In this document: piece after piece, positions 17,199 to 27,059 of the stretch
How positions within the stretch are numbered: position 1 is the first letter of the stretch
How the letters are laid out: every line of letters begins with the position of its first letter
Source of the DNA: Acidobacteriota bacterium
Lineage (GTDB): Bacteria > Acidobacteriota > Blastocatellia > Pyrinomonadales > Pyrinomonadaceae
Direction of reading: 5' to 3'
NCBI GenBank assembly: GCA_020199835.1
Contig: JAIVJV010000006.1
Span: 32,398-96,397, forward strand
Length of the DNA stretch: 64,000 nucleotides
Made by a program: the position numbers and the translations under genes
Notes under the pieces: model-generated
The model's database searches: none
The model's input: only the letters and a program-made list of their open reading frames with translations
Told to the model about the DNA's origin: nothing

Positions 17199-17858
17199 GT
17201 GAGCTACGGAGAGCCAATAGCCCTCCGCGGGCAAATCGAGTTGGAGCAGGTTGCCCCGGCGACCCTGGTCGAAGCACGGCCTCAAATTGAGGCCCAGTTC
17301 ATTGAAAGACTGAAACGCGGCGATGCCCAGGCGTTTGAAATCCTGGTGAATGAACGCTCGGGCGAGATTTACGGTCTGCTCTATCGCTTGACCGAGAGTA
17401 GCGAAGAAGCCCGCGACCTGACGCAGGAAACGTTTTTGCGGGCGTTTCAGAGTATCGGGCATTTCCGTGGCGAGTCGGACCTGCGCACCTGGATTTATCG
17501 CATCGCGATCAACCAGGCACGAAACCGCTGGCGCTGGTGGCGCCGGCGACGTCGCGATGTAACAGTTTCGATCGACGCGCCGCAGGCGAATGGACATTCG
17601 ACGCTCGCAGGAACGCTACAGTCGGACGTTGACAGTAACCCTGAGAGGAACGCTCTCGCGCACGAGCGCGAAAGGGTCCTGCGAAGGGCGTTGAGTTCCT
17701 TGAAGCGCGTTTATCGTGAAGCGGTGGTGATGAGAGATATTGAAGGTTTTGCTTACGACGAGATCGCAGTCGCGCTCGATATAAGTGTTGGAACGGTGAA
17801 ATCCCGACTCGCGCGTGGACGTCAGGAGCTCCGGCGAAAGCTGGAAGGATCTTTGTAA
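17199..17858 (+). CDS. second ECF RNA polymerase sigma factor
   Basis: This is a 219-residue sigma factor of the RpoE/ECF class. Region 2 contains ARDLTQETFLRAFQSIGHF and the -10-melting segment DLRTWIYRIAINQARNRW. Region 4 contains YDEIAVALDISVGTVKSRLA. A very basic stretch (RWWRRRRRDV) follows region 2. The start is GTG with GGGGGT upstream. The gene is followed 260 bases later by a membrane zinc-finger anti-sigma gene on the same strand. It differs clearly in sequence from the sigma factor at 10.6 kb, so it represents a separate regulatory input. Confidence 0.93.
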   Translation: MSYGEPIALRGQIELEQVAPATLVEARPQIEAQFIERLKRGDAQAFEILVNERSGEIYGLLYRLTESSEEARDLTQETFLRAFQSIGHFRGESDLRTWIYRIAINQARNRWRWWRRRRRDVTVSIDAPQANGHSTLAGTLQSDVDSNPERNALAHERERVLRRALSSLKRVYREAVVMRDIEGFAYDEIAVALDISVGTVKSRLARGRQELRRKLEGSL

Positions 17859-18118
17859 TAGCCGATTGGGATCAGGATGGCTGACCCGCCCCGGCTCACA
17901 AAAACTCGGTGCCAAATGGGTCGAAGTGAGAAAACGGCGGGATCAAGGCTTCCGCAGTGGCATGACAGGGCGTTTTGAAAACGTGGCCAGCAACACCCGT
18001 TGACGCATCGCTCACTCAAGCCTGAAGGGGTTGCCCGGAACTTGTCGGAGTTGCTTCTTGTATAAGGGAGCAGCCGGGGTCGGCCAGCCATCCACAACCA
18101 GCATTGGGAAAACTTCTT

Positions 18119-18895
18119 ATGTTGTGCGAAGAAACCAGACAATCGCTTTCGCTTTATGTTGACGATTGTGTATCTCTCCCGACTCGGGTAGCGATCGAAG
18201 AACATATCGATCGCTGTCCGGTGTGCCGGGATGAGGTGGTGGAACTGCGCGCGTTGAATCGGCAGTTGAGTTTGATGACGACGCCGGCGCCACCTGCGGA
18301 TCTCGCCGTCACCATCTCCAACGCTCTGGCGATTGAAGCAGCGGCTCGCCGGCAGCAGCCGATTCATTCGCTGGGCCGTCGTGTTGCTCGTTTCGTCGAA
18401 CCCTGGGTGATGCCGTACAGCGCCGGTTCGTTTGCATCCGTGATCATGTTCTTCCTGATGTTTGCGGCGCTTCGTCCACACTTTGTGGCCCTGCGCGAAG
18501 CCGCCGCGTCGCAACGCATCGATCCTGGTTACGATATCTACCAGCCGATCACGAAGGAAGGTTTGGCTGCTGACCGTGCTCCATTCACGGTTGTATCACC
18601 GACTTTGAATCCCGGCGGCGCACTGGCGGCGCTCACGATCTCTTACGCTCGTCCGCATGCGGAGATTGATGGGGATGCTGATGACATGATCGTCGTTACG
18701 GACGTTTTCAGTAATGGCGCGGCTGCACTTGCTGATGTGGTCCAACCGCCGCGCGATCGTCGCATGCTTGACGAGTTTGAGTCGGCATTGCGTCAGAATG
18801 CCGCTTTTGTGCCTGCGGCCCTCGACCGCCGCCCTGACACGATGCGCGTCGTGTTTGCGGTGCAAAAGGTTGACGTAGACGAACGCAACTTCTAA
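18119..18895 (+). CDS. membrane anti-sigma factor, zf-HC2 type
   Basis: This 258-residue protein is predicted to inhibit the preceding sigma factor. The zinc-binding anti-sigma motif is complete, with Cys3, His29, Cys33 and Cys36 (EEHIDRCPVCRDEV). A transmembrane segment (about residues 95-118, SFASVIMFFLMFAAL) leads to a periplasmic domain of about 140 residues that includes MIVVTDVFSNGAAALADV. The start is the ATG at 18119 rather than an in-frame TTG 15 bases upstream. The same cysteine/histidine spacing is found in the anti-sigma factor at 9.8-10.5 kb, so both belong to one family. The 260-base space after the sigma gene shows nothing I can identify. Confidence 0.85.
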   Translation: MLCEETRQSLSLYVDDCVSLPTRVAIEEHIDRCPVCRDEVVELRALNRQLSLMTTPAPPADLAVTISNALAIEAAARRQQPIHSLGRRVARFVEPWVMPYSAGSFASVIMFFLMFAALRPHFVALREAAASQRIDPGYDIYQPITKEGLAADRAPFTVVSPTLNPGGALAALTISYARPHAEIDGDADDMIVVTDVFSNGAAALADVVQPPRDRRMLDEFESALRQNAAFVPAALDRRPDTMRVVFAVQKVDVDERNF

Positions 18896-18956
18896 CCGCG
18901 CCTCTTCCGTCCTCAATGATTTCGTTGACTTCATCTCAGGCTGGGTATAGATTGCG

Positions 18957-18991
18957 CTGGCCCACTTTATGGTTGAGCCCGCATGGGCCAG
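18957..18991. repeat. inverted repeat between anti-sigma and RHS genes
   Basis: An 8-base perfect inverted repeat (CTGGCCCA at 18957-18964, TGGGCCAG at 18984-18991) encloses a 19-base loop, with no T-run after it. A TTGACT (18925) and TATAGA (18946) pair lies just upstream with only 15 bases between, so a promoter for the RHS gene is possible but weak. The element could be a leader hairpin. Confidence 0.3.
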
Positions 18992-19084
18992 TTAATTAGC
19001 CGGAAATGCGTGTGGCCTCCCCCGCGCGGGCACGCGTTTGATTAAATAAACCTCGAAGTTACTCAAGCTTGGCCTGGAGTCATT

Positions 19085-21409
19085 ATGTTTCCTCACTCCG
19101 CTCGCTGGTCTACCTTTCATAGTCGGCCTTTCTTCCGCTGTTGTACTTTTCGGTGCGTTGTAGCGATCACTGCTTCTATTTCCCTCTTGCCGTTTGCTGT
19201 TGGGTGGTCCACCACGCGGGCCGCGCGAGGTCAGAGTCTGGAGCAACGCGCGGGAAAGCCACGGCCGGGCAAGCCGGAAGGCAGTTGGCCCAATCTGGAT
19301 GAGGTGCAACGCGAAGGTGATCCTGCTCGTGGGCGCGACGGTGGTCAACGCACCGGACCACCGCCCATTCCTTCGACGCTGCGTTCGCCGAAAGTTCCAC
19401 TGCAACCCTGGAATGGCCGCCGCGTTGGTGATCAGATCGTTCGTGCTCACGCGCGTAAGCGCGTTACTCCACCACCTGTACTCGACGATCAATTTATCCA
19501 GAACTTCTTCACGTGGGCTCTCGCGCGTGCACCGCATCCTGACGAAGCAACGTTTTGGAATGACCAGTTTCGCGTAGCGTATGCGCAGGGCCAGGCATCG
19601 CTGAAACTCGCTGCCGTGGCCTTGGGCAAAACGCTGTTTGAGTCGGCTGAGTATGCAGCGCGTGTTCGTGACGATGAGAGTTACGTTTACGAATCTGTAC
19701 AAGACGTTTCTGATGCGCGAGCCCGACCCGTCAGGCTGGACCTACTGGAAAAATCAGGTTCCGCTGAACGGCCGCGTGAACGTGCGCCGCGGGTTTGAAG
19801 AAGCGCCCGAGTTTGCGGCGATTCTGGCGAGCATCGTTCCGAACGGCTCGGCAACCGCGAACGCTTCATCATTGATCTCTGCGCGCTCGGAGCGACGCAA
19901 TCAACCCGGCGGCGGGATGCTGGCGCGCGACGCGAGCTGGAGTGTTTCCCTGCTGAGCCTGCCAGGTCGCAATGGACTCGATCTCGGTCTTGGCTTGTCT
20001 TACTCGTCAATGGTGTGGACGCGCTCTGGTCCATACATTTACTTCGACGAAGACAATGGTTTTCCGAGTCCGGGTTTCCGTCTTGGCTTTCCCAGCGTGC
20101 AGCGGCGCGTCTTCAATGCGCAGACGGGAAAGAATGCATATCTGCTGATTACGGCGGCCGGACGGCGCGTCGAGTTGTGCCAGGTGGGCACGTCAAACGT
20201 TTACGAAGCGGCCGATTCGTCATATCTCCAGTTGACGGACAACAGCCCGAACCTGCTGTTGCGCGCCACCGACGGCACGCAGCTCAGCTTCGTGGAGATC
20301 GACAATGAGTATCGCTGCACACAGGTCAAGGACCGTAACGGCAACTACCTGACGATCAATCACAACGCTCTCGGCCAGATCGCGAGCGTCACCGAGACGC
20401 TCGGCCGCGTTATCAATTTCAACTACGATGTTAACGCAAACCTGTTATCGCTGACGCAGAGCTGGAACGGGCAGTCGCATTCGTGGGTCAGCTTTGGCTG
20501 GAGCACCCGCAACGTGCAGCCCGCGTTTACAAATGGATTGGTCGTCGGAACAGCCACAGGCGCGCAGTTGCCGGTGGTTACTCAAGTCACGCTCAACGAC
20601 ACGTCGCACTTCACTTTTGATTACACGAACTCGCTCCAGGTCTCGGTTATCAGAAACTACTTTGACGCGATTGAACGCAATGCCACCACGTTTACTTACG
20701 AAACGCCCGCGGGTGACGTGCCGCGACTGCTTGACAGTCGTGTTTCGGCACGTAACTGGACCGGAGTGAATGGTGTGCCGGCGCAGATCATCACGACTTA
20801 CAGTGTCGCCAGCGATGGAGCGTGTGTACTGACTGCGACTGACGGCACGATCTACAAGGAGTACTACGGCACGGGTTGGCAGAAGGGACTAACCACGCTC
20901 AGCGAAGTGTGGTCGGGCGGGGTGCGGCAGAAGTGGACCACCACGGCGTGGACGCAGGACAACACGTCGGTTGGTTATGAAGTCAACCCACGGGTGACGG
21001 AAACGAATGTTTACGATGCTGGCGACAACCGCCGCCGCACCGTGATCGATTACGGCGGGTATGCGCAATACGGTTTGCCTTACTGGGTGAAAGAGTATGC
21101 GGCTGACGGTGTGACGGAGATCCGGCACACGTTCACGGACTACAATCTGAGCCAGGCTTATCTCGATCGACGCATCATCGGTCTGGTTTCCTTCGTGCAC
21201 GTTTCGAATGCAGTTCAATGGCAGAGCAAGACTAGTTTCACTTATGACGACCCGGGGCGACTCCAAGCTACGCCTGCCGCAGCGACGCAGCACCACACCA
21301 CCTACAACACTTCATTTACGGCACGGGGAAACCTCACTTCAATCTCGCGCTGGCACATCACGGAGAGCAATAACGCCGCCAAGAAGTTGACCTCATACAC
21401 CAACTACTC
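19085..21409 (+). pseudogene. RHS-repeat protein, N-terminal portion, frameshifted
   Basis: This is the first part of a large secreted RHS protein. A signal peptide (hydrophobic core about residues 25-40) is followed by a proline/arginine-rich stretch and then a DUF4214-like repeat. One frame runs to about 19688. The DUF4214 sequence then continues in the next frame as TNLYKTFLMREPDPSGWTYW, so one base in the TTT run at 19686-19688 is extra, or one is missing nearby. RHS/YD repeats follow (for example YRCTQVKDRNGNYLTI and GRVINFNYDVNANLLSLTQ) up to LTSYTNY at about 21409. After this the sequence continues as an inverted copy of the core. The same strand reads on as unrelated peptide to a stop at 21479. 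Genuine decay or assembly error are both possible. Confidence 0.8.
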
Positions 21410-23056
21410 AGTTACACTGCCGACATGGTCGAAGGAAAAAGCGCGATCGAAGTTTCCGCTTTGTAAGTCGCGTGCGTAGCGTATTCGTCCATCGGCGTAG
21501 TATTCGTTCTCTGTACCGACTGTGTAGTAACCCGGAGAAGTTAGGTCGCTCAGGTATACGTTGCTCAACTCGTAACGTGCCGGCAAAAGACGCGGATTGT
21601 AGGTAAGGTTGAGCTGTGGTCCATCGCCATAGTTAGCGCGTTTCAGCGCTCCCCACGCCCGGTATTGCATTCCCGTCAAAAGCTGTGCGCTTATCCCGCC
21701 TCCGCCCGTAACGGCAGTGAGGCGTCCGATCGCATCGTATGCGTAATTGACCACTCCGCCGAACTGCACTGGCTCCGCAAGACTCGTCAGGGCTCCGGCA
21801 AAATTGTAGCTATAGGTGAGCGTATTGGAACCGCTAAGACCGGCGAAGTTTGTAGTCTCTGAAGTCATTCGCGATAGCTGATCGTACGCGTAGGAATGTG
21901 AACCAACTCCATCGGTCATTGAAGTTCTATTTCCAGCGGCATCGTAGCCAAAGGTGGAATTGGCTGTTGCGGTCACGCCTGCGGGTGCACTGTAGTTGAC
22001 GCTAGTCACCAGGTGTCGCGAGTTGTAGCCGAACGTGCTGACAGCGCCGCGCGCGTCGGTGATGGTGTTGATCGAATCGTCCGCGTTGTAGGTCCAAACG
22101 GTGGAGGCGCCGGCGCTTTGCTCGGGCACGTGTTTGGTCTTCAACCGGCCGTAGCCATCGTAAGTCTGCACCGTGTCCTGATAAGTGCCGCTGCCTTCCG
22201 CGCCCGCGTATTCGCGAACCTGGGTGACCTGATCGCGCGCGTTGTATGAAGTGACTGTAGTTGAATAGACGCCGCCGCCCTGCCAGTTCAAAACCTCTGT
22301 TTTGACGCTGCGGCCAAGCACATCGGAATAGATCTTCTGCTGCCGCCGCTTCGTTACACCACCATCGAGCGTGCCTTCGTCAGTGAGCGTGACCACCTGG
22401 CCACCGGCACAACCACAGCCACTGTATGAAGCGAGTTTCGTCGTGAGATCGGGGTTCGCTGTGACGAGCCGTCGGCCCTGCCAATCATAAGTCAGCTCGG
22501 TGTAGTAGATCCCCGCAGCATCGTCGCCAAACGGAGTCCACGAGTTATTAACTTCCGTCGGGTTGGACTGCTTCCACAGCCGTCCCATCTGATCATAGAC
22601 GCTGTTGACTAAGCGATAACCGCCACTACTGCCCGGATGATTACCGGCCGCGCCAATCACACGACCCAAACCATCGACTACTTCGATCGAGTACAACTCA
22701 TCAGCGACATTGTTGACCGTGGCATAACTCGCCACGTAATCAGGGCCGTACCAGAAGCGTTTGTAAGCACCATTATTCGTCGTCGTGATTCGTTCAAGTT
22801 GGCCCAGATTGTTATAAGTCAGCGTTTGAATCGCGCCCTGCGACTGACCTGCTGGAGCGGGGGACTGCCTGCGCGCGTTGCGCCAATGTCGTAATTGTAC
22901 TGGGCGTAGGAACTGAAGCCGCCTGCGTCAGTGATCGTCGTCGGGTAGGCAAACGTGTTGCGATTTACGCTGTCGGAGAATGAGTCTGCATACGAAATGC
23001 TGCTCTGATGACCCGACGCATCAGTGGTGGAGAGAAGCGTGCCGGTAAATACGCTC
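21404..23056 (-). pseudogene. RHS core segment in inverted orientation
   Basis: On the minus strand this segment encodes typical RHS core. From 23053 downward it reads VFTGTLLSTTDASGHQSS, then NTFAYPTTITDAGGF, QTLTYNNLGQLERI, LYSIEVVDGLGRVIGAAGNH, TYDWQGRRLVTANPDLTTK with a GCGCAGG motif, and many YD repeats, ending SFDHVGSVTE next to a stop at 21404. Its first residues are what should follow LTSYTNY at the end of the plus-strand N-terminal part, so about 1.65 kb is inverted relative to the rest of the gene. A frame change occurs in a five-base homopolymer (G5 at 22859-22863 on plus). No start codon with ribosome-binding site suits an independent gene. It is therefore a gene fragment, not a separate protein. 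Confidence 0.8.
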
Positions 23057-23367
23057 TAAGTTATCCCGCACTGCCCGAAATAGGGACTGACACTGAGAAT
23101 GCGAAAAGGAATTTTCGAAACGCGAACCGTAAGGTCGAGTTCGTGGCGTTTTTTCATACGCATCCGAACTTCCCCGGTATTCCCTCGGAATCTCGATCGG
23201 GCCAGCCTACCGTAGTAGACACTGAGTATCAGGAAAGACATGGTAACGTGTTAGGAATTATACGTACCGGCAAGGGGTATTCGTTCTTTAGTAGGGGGGA
23301 AACGTTCGGCCCGGATGATGCGAAGGCGAATGACTGCCTCTGGAATCTGAAGAGAGGCCGGGGTTAG
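23054..23367 (+). pseudogene. RHS C-terminal domain with JAMM/DUF4329-like motif (fragment)
   Basis: This is the polymorphic C-terminal end of the RHS protein, back on the plus strand. The frame is open across the right breakpoint and encodes about 104 residues (ALSYPALPEIG onward). The segment VEFVAFFHTHPNFPGIPSES continues to TVVD. HTHP, a serine and an aspartate further on resemble the HxHP...S...D zinc site of JAB/JAMM (DUF4329-like) domains often found at RHS C-termini. These may serve as self-processing peptidase or toxin. Its base composition is more AT-rich than the core, as expected for an exchangeable tip. The usual 200-300 residues of late RHS core that should precede it are missing. 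Confidence 0.6.
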
Positions 23368-23368
23368 T

Positions 23369-24019
23369 ATGCACAAAGCCAAACTCAAATACGCGCTTGC
23401 ATTAGCATTATTGGTCGGGGTTTGCGCCACAGCGGCCTTACTATACGGCAGTAAAAGGAGTACGCAGCGGGGTGGCTCTTCACCAACGCATAACCCGCCC
23501 TCCGCCGACGTTGCTGACTCCAAGTGGGAAGCTTTCTTCTTTTCGGAGCTTGAGAAACGCACAAGCCAAGTCAACCTGACGAGATTAAAAGGATTGGACT
23601 TTACCGATGACCACCTTGAGGTGCGTTACTGGTACAACGCCAGCCCGGATGTGATCAATGGATTCGTAATCCGCCGCCTGAACAATAACTGGTCAGCCTT
23701 GGGAATTCGTCAGACACGCGATCGTTGGCCTTCTCCCATTAAGCAAGAGGATCTTGGAACGCCCCGATCGGGCTGGGATACTCTTTGGAAACAGCTTACC
23801 GATGCGGGTATGTTGGTATTACCCAACAGCAATCAAACGAAATGCTATGGTCAGACTCTTGATGGCGTTGGCGTCGTGATCGAAGTGCTCTCGAATAAAA
23901 CGTACAGAACCTACCAGTACAGCAATCCGAGCTTGGTCCGTTGCACGGAAGCGAAGCAAATCGTGTTGATTGACAAAATCATCAGCGAGGAATTCAATCT
24001 CATTACTCCGGAGGTTTAA
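23369..24019 (+). CDS. membrane-anchored hypothetical protein, candidate immunity to the RHS tip
   Basis: This is a 216-residue protein that starts with ATG one base after the stop of the RHS C-terminal domain. An N-terminal transmembrane helix (about residues 8-28, YALALALLVGVCATAALLY) is followed by a polar linker and a globular domain. The domain includes LEVRYWYNASPDVINGFVIR (split by residue limit) and EVLSNKTYRTYQYSN. It has no recognised family. Directly following an RHS C-terminal domain is the standard place for its cognate immunity gene, and an exported anchored location would suit protection in the periplasm. Base composition is AT-richer than the neighbours, again as for RHS-tip cassettes. 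The function remains an inference from position. Confidence 0.55.
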   Translation: MHKAKLKYALALALLVGVCATAALLYGSKRSTQRGGSSPTHNPPSADVADSKWEAFFFSELEKRTSQVNLTRLKGLDFTDDHLEVRYWYNASPDVINGFVIRRLNNNWSALGIRQTRDRWPSPIKQEDLGTPRSGWDTLWKQLTDAGMLVLPNSNQTKCYGQTLDGVGVVIEVLSNKTYRTYQYSNPSLVRCTEAKQIVLIDKIISEEFNLITPEV

Positions 24020-24138
24020 AAGTTAACCCGCAGCCCCGCTAATCCAACCCCTCGCTTGACGCACCGCACTCCGCATGCTAGCTTGCGGCTTCACCGTTAT
24101 TTATGATTCAAACAGCGTGAGGCTCGAACGAGTCGCGC

Positions 24139-25290
24139 GTGGTGAGTAACTTGACTGCAACGGCGCCGCAACTGAAACAGACTCCACTCAACAACGCTCA
24201 CCGGCAAATGGGCGGCCGCATGGTTGATTTCGGCGGCTGGGACATGCCGGTTCAATACCCCGCCGGCACCATCGAAGAACACCTGCGCACGCGCACGCAC
24301 GCCGGCATCTTCGACGTCTCGCACATGGGCGAGATCGACGTGCGCGGACCGGATGCGATCGCCTTCGTCAACCGGCTTACTTCCAACGACGTCACCAAAC
24401 TCATCGACGGCCAGGCGCACTACACCGCCTTAACGACGCCCGAAGGCACCGTGATCGACGACCTGCTCGTCTACCGTCTAACAGCCGATCACCTGCTGCT
24501 CGTCGTAAACGCCGGCACCACCGACAAAGACTGGGAATGGATCAGTTCACATCACACGGGCGCCGCGGGCGGACACAAGGAAAACGTCGAACTAAAAAAC
24601 GCGAGCTCCGATTATTGCCAGATCGCTTTACAGGGACCAGACGCCGTCACGATCCTGCAAAAACTTACCGAGCTGCCGCTAGACGAGATCAAGTATTACC
24701 ACTTCACCTCCGGCAAGGTTGACGGCATCGACAGCATCGTCTCGCGCACGGGCTACACGGGCGAAGACGGTTTCGAAGTCTATGCGGCCCCCGAACACGC
24801 AGAAAAACTGTGGAACAAGTTTCTTGATGCGGGAAACTTCGGCGCGGCCGACGGCGTGCTTCCCTGCGGACTCGCGGCGCGCAACACGCTCCGGCTCGAA
24901 GCCGGCATGGCGCTCTACGGACACGAGATCGACGAGAAGACAACGTTGCTCGAAGCAAACCTCGGTTGGATTTGTAAACTCGACAAGGGCGACTTCATCG
25001 GTCGCGAAGCGTTGGCCCGGCAGAAAGCTGAAGGCCTGAAGCGCCGCCTTGTTGGTTTTGAAATAACCGATCGCGGTATCGCTCGCGACGATCAGGACAT
25101 CGTGATCGACGAGCAAGCGGCGGGCAAAGTCACGTCCGGAAGTCCCGCGCCGTTTTTGAAAAAGAACATCGGGCTCGGCTACGTTCCAGTCGAGTATGCA
25201 AACGCCGGACAGCAGATCAAGATCGACGTGCGCGGCCGGCTCGTTGGCGCGCAGGTAGTCAAGACACCTTTTTATAAGCGCGCGAAGTAA
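24139..25290 (+). CDS. gcvT: aminomethyltransferase (glycine cleavage system T protein)
   Basis: The T protein transfers the methylene unit from the aminomethyl-lipoyl H protein to tetrahydrofolate, releasing ammonia. The 383-residue protein has the family start MGGRMVDFGGWDMPVQYPAG and the folate-site segment FDVSHMGEIDVRGPDA. It also has SRTGYTGEDGFEVY and the C-terminal barrel domain (GSPAPFLKKNIGLGYV). Two consecutive GTG codons (24139, 24142) can serve as the start. It is first in gcvT-gcvH-gcvPA-gcvPB, 30 bases before gcvH. No glycine-riboswitch consensus was seen in the 119 bases upstream. Confidence 0.96.
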   Translation: MVSNLTATAPQLKQTPLNNAHRQMGGRMVDFGGWDMPVQYPAGTIEEHLRTRTHAGIFDVSHMGEIDVRGPDAIAFVNRLTSNDVTKLIDGQAHYTALTTPEGTVIDDLLVYRLTADHLLLVVNAGTTDKDWEWISSHHTGAAGGHKENVELKNASSDYCQIALQGPDAVTILQKLTELPLDEIKYYHFTSGKVDGIDSIVSRTGYTGEDGFEVYAAPEHAEKLWNKFLDAGNFGAADGVLPCGLAARNTLRLEAGMALYGHEIDEKTTLLEANLGWICKLDKGDFIGREALARQKAEGLKRRLVGFEITDRGIARDDQDIVIDEQAAGKVTSGSPAPFLKKNIGLGYVPVEYANAGQQIKIDVRGRLVGAQVVKTPFYKRAK

Positions 25291-25320
25291 AGGATAAATC
25301 TCAAACCGTTTGGAGGAACC

Positions 25321-25713
25321 ATGGCGAACGTTCCAGAAGACCTACACTACAGCAAAGACCACGAGTGGGTCAGGGTCGAAGGCGATCAAGCCATCATCGG
25401 CATCACCGATTACGCTCAAAACTCATTGGGCGACGTAGTGTATGTTGAGTTGCCAAAGACAGGCGAAGAGTTTGCGGCGAACGAACCGTTCGGCTCTGTT
25501 GAATCTGTGAAGGCCGTGTCGGAAGTTTTCACGCCGGTGGCGGGCGCTGTCGTTACGATTAACGAGTCGCTGGCTGATGAACCAGAGAGGGTCAACTCCG
25601 ATCCGTATGGTCAAGGCTGGATGATTCGTTTGCGCATGGCGAATCCAGGCGACGTAGACAGTCTGTTGACCGCCGCGGAGTACGAAGATTTTACGAAAGC
25701 TGAGAGCGAATAA
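25321..25713 (+). CDS. gcvH: glycine cleavage system H protein
   Basis: This is the lipoyl carrier protein of glycine cleavage, shuttling the aminomethyl group between P and T proteins. The 130-residue protein has the typical N-terminus YSKDHEWVRVEGDQAIIGIT and the lipoylation site ESVKAVSE with Lys64. A strong ribosome-binding site (GGAGG) precedes the ATG. Its length and motif order match GcvH over the whole protein, and the next gene begins two bases after its stop. Confidence 0.97.
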   Translation: MANVPEDLHYSKDHEWVRVEGDQAIIGITDYAQNSLGDVVYVELPKTGEEFAANEPFGSVESVKAVSEVFTPVAGAVVTINESLADEPERVNSDPYGQGWMIRLRMANPGDVDSLLTAAEYEDFTKAESE

Positions 25714-25715
25714 TC

Positions 25716-27059
25716 TTGCGCTACATTCCTAACTCGCCGGAAGAGCGCACGGAGATGCTCGAGGCGATCGGACTCACGTCCGCTGAGCAACTGTTCGATT
25801 CGATTCCTCAGGAGTTACGTTTGCAGCGGCCGCTGAATACTCCGGCAGCGCTCTCCGAAATCGAACTACTCGACAAGTTTGAACGATTGGGCCAGCAGAA
25901 TGCGGCCGCGCGACGCACCAGTTTTCTCGGCGCCGGTGCCTATTCACACTACGTCCCGACGATCGTCGATCACATCATCTCGCGTTCCGAGTTCTTCACT
26001 GCTTACACGCCATATCAACCCGAGATCTCGCAAGGCACGTTACAAACCATCTTCGAGTTTCAAACACTGGTTTGCCAGTTGACGGGCATGGAAGTGGCGA
26101 ACGCGTCGATGTACGACGGTTCGACCGCGCTTGCCGAAGCCGTGCTGATGGCCGAACGCGTCACGCGGCGATCGAAAGTGATCTCTTCGGCGGCCGTGCA
26201 TCCGCAGTATCTGGAAGTCGTGAACACATACGTGCAGCACGCGGGCATCGACCTCGAGCTGGCGAATTTTGACCAAAACACCGGACTGGCGGGGGCAGCG
26301 CTCGCTGAAGCCGTGGACGATCAGACGGCAGCAATCGTGGTCCAATCACCAAACTTCTTCGGCTGCGTGGAAGACCTGACCGCACTCGCAGACGCCGCGC
26401 ACGCGAAAGGCGCTTTACTCGTTGTCGCGATCACGGAAGCAATGTCGCTTGGCATGCTGAGGTCTCCGGGCGCGTGCGGCGCAGACATCGTCGTCGCCGA
26501 AGGCCAATCGTTCGGCGTGCCGCTTTCGTTTGGTGGTCCATACGTCGGACTCTTCGCGACACGTGACAAATACGCGCGCCAAATTCCTGGCCGGCTCGTC
26601 GGCGAAGCCTACGACAAGAAAGGCCGGCGCGGTTTCGTACTCACTCTCGCCACGCGCGAGCAGCACATTCGCCGTGAGAAGGCTACGTCGAACATCTGCA
26701 CCAACGAGGGATTGATCGCGCTCGCGGCAACCGTCTATCTCGAAACGATGGGCCGGCGCGGCATTCAGGAAGCAGCGCACCAGTGTTTGCAAAAAGCGGC
26801 GTACGCAGCGCGCCGCATCAGGAGCGTGAACGGCTTTTCGCTCCCCTTCACCGGTCCATGCTTCAACGAGTTCGTCGTGCGCGGCCCCATTCCGGCCGTT
26901 GAGCTTCTGTCGCGTCTGGCGAAAGATAAATCAATTGAAGGCGGGATTGCGTTGTCGCGGTACTTGCCTGATAGAGACAAAGATTTCCTGGTGTGCGTTA
27001 CGGAGACAAACACGCGCGAGCAGATCGATGCGCTCGTCGCAGCATTAAGTGAACTATGA
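25716..27059 (+). CDS. gcvPA: glycine dehydrogenase (decarboxylating) subunit 1
   Basis: This is the N-terminal half-protein of the two-subunit type of glycine decarboxylase (P protein), which decarboxylates glycine on pyridoxal phosphate supplied by the other subunit. The 447-residue protein begins MRYIPNSPEERTEMLEAIG and has FLGAGAYSHYVPTIVDHI and the segment YTPYQPEISQGTLQTIFEFQ (20 residues shown), diagnostic of GcvPA. The initiation codon is TTG at 25716, right after the gcvH stop, and it overlaps gcvPB by four bases. Split P proteins are common outside Enterobacteria. Confidence 0.96.
   Translation: MRYIPNSPEERTEMLEAIGLTSAEQLFDSIPQELRLQRPLNTPAALSEIELLDKFERLGQQNAAARRTSFLGAGAYSHYVPTIVDHIISRSEFFTAYTPYQPEISQGTLQTIFEFQTLVCQLTGMEVANASMYDGSTALAEAVLMAERVTRRSKVISSAAVHPQYLEVVNTYVQHAGIDLELANFDQNTGLAGAALAEAVDDQTAAIVVQSPNFFGCVEDLTALADAAHAKGALLVVAITEAMSLGMLRSPGACGADIVVAEGQSFGVPLSFGGPYVGLFATRDKYARQIPGRLVGEAYDKKGRRGFVLTLATREQHIRREKATSNICTNEGLIALAATVYLETMGRRGIQEAAHQCLQKAAYAARRIRSVNGFSLPFTGPCFNEFVVRGPIPAVELLSRLAKDKSIEGGIALSRYLPDRDKDFLVCVTETNTREQIDALVAALSEL

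Noticed and set aside
17025..17597. 190-residue minus-strand open frame across the sigma gene start
   Set aside because: It is antisense to a clear ECF sigma factor, and its protein has no hydrophobic core or motif typical of real genes.
21395..23075. Direct repeat GGCAGTG...TAACT near both RHS breakpoints as inversion site
   Set aside because: The two copies point the same way, so they cannot by themselves drive inversion. They are kept only as possible microhomology.
24020..24138. Possible glycine riboswitch before gcvT
   Set aside because: No paired glycine-aptamer core was found by eye. Only a weak TTGACG/TAGCTT promoter-like pair is visible.
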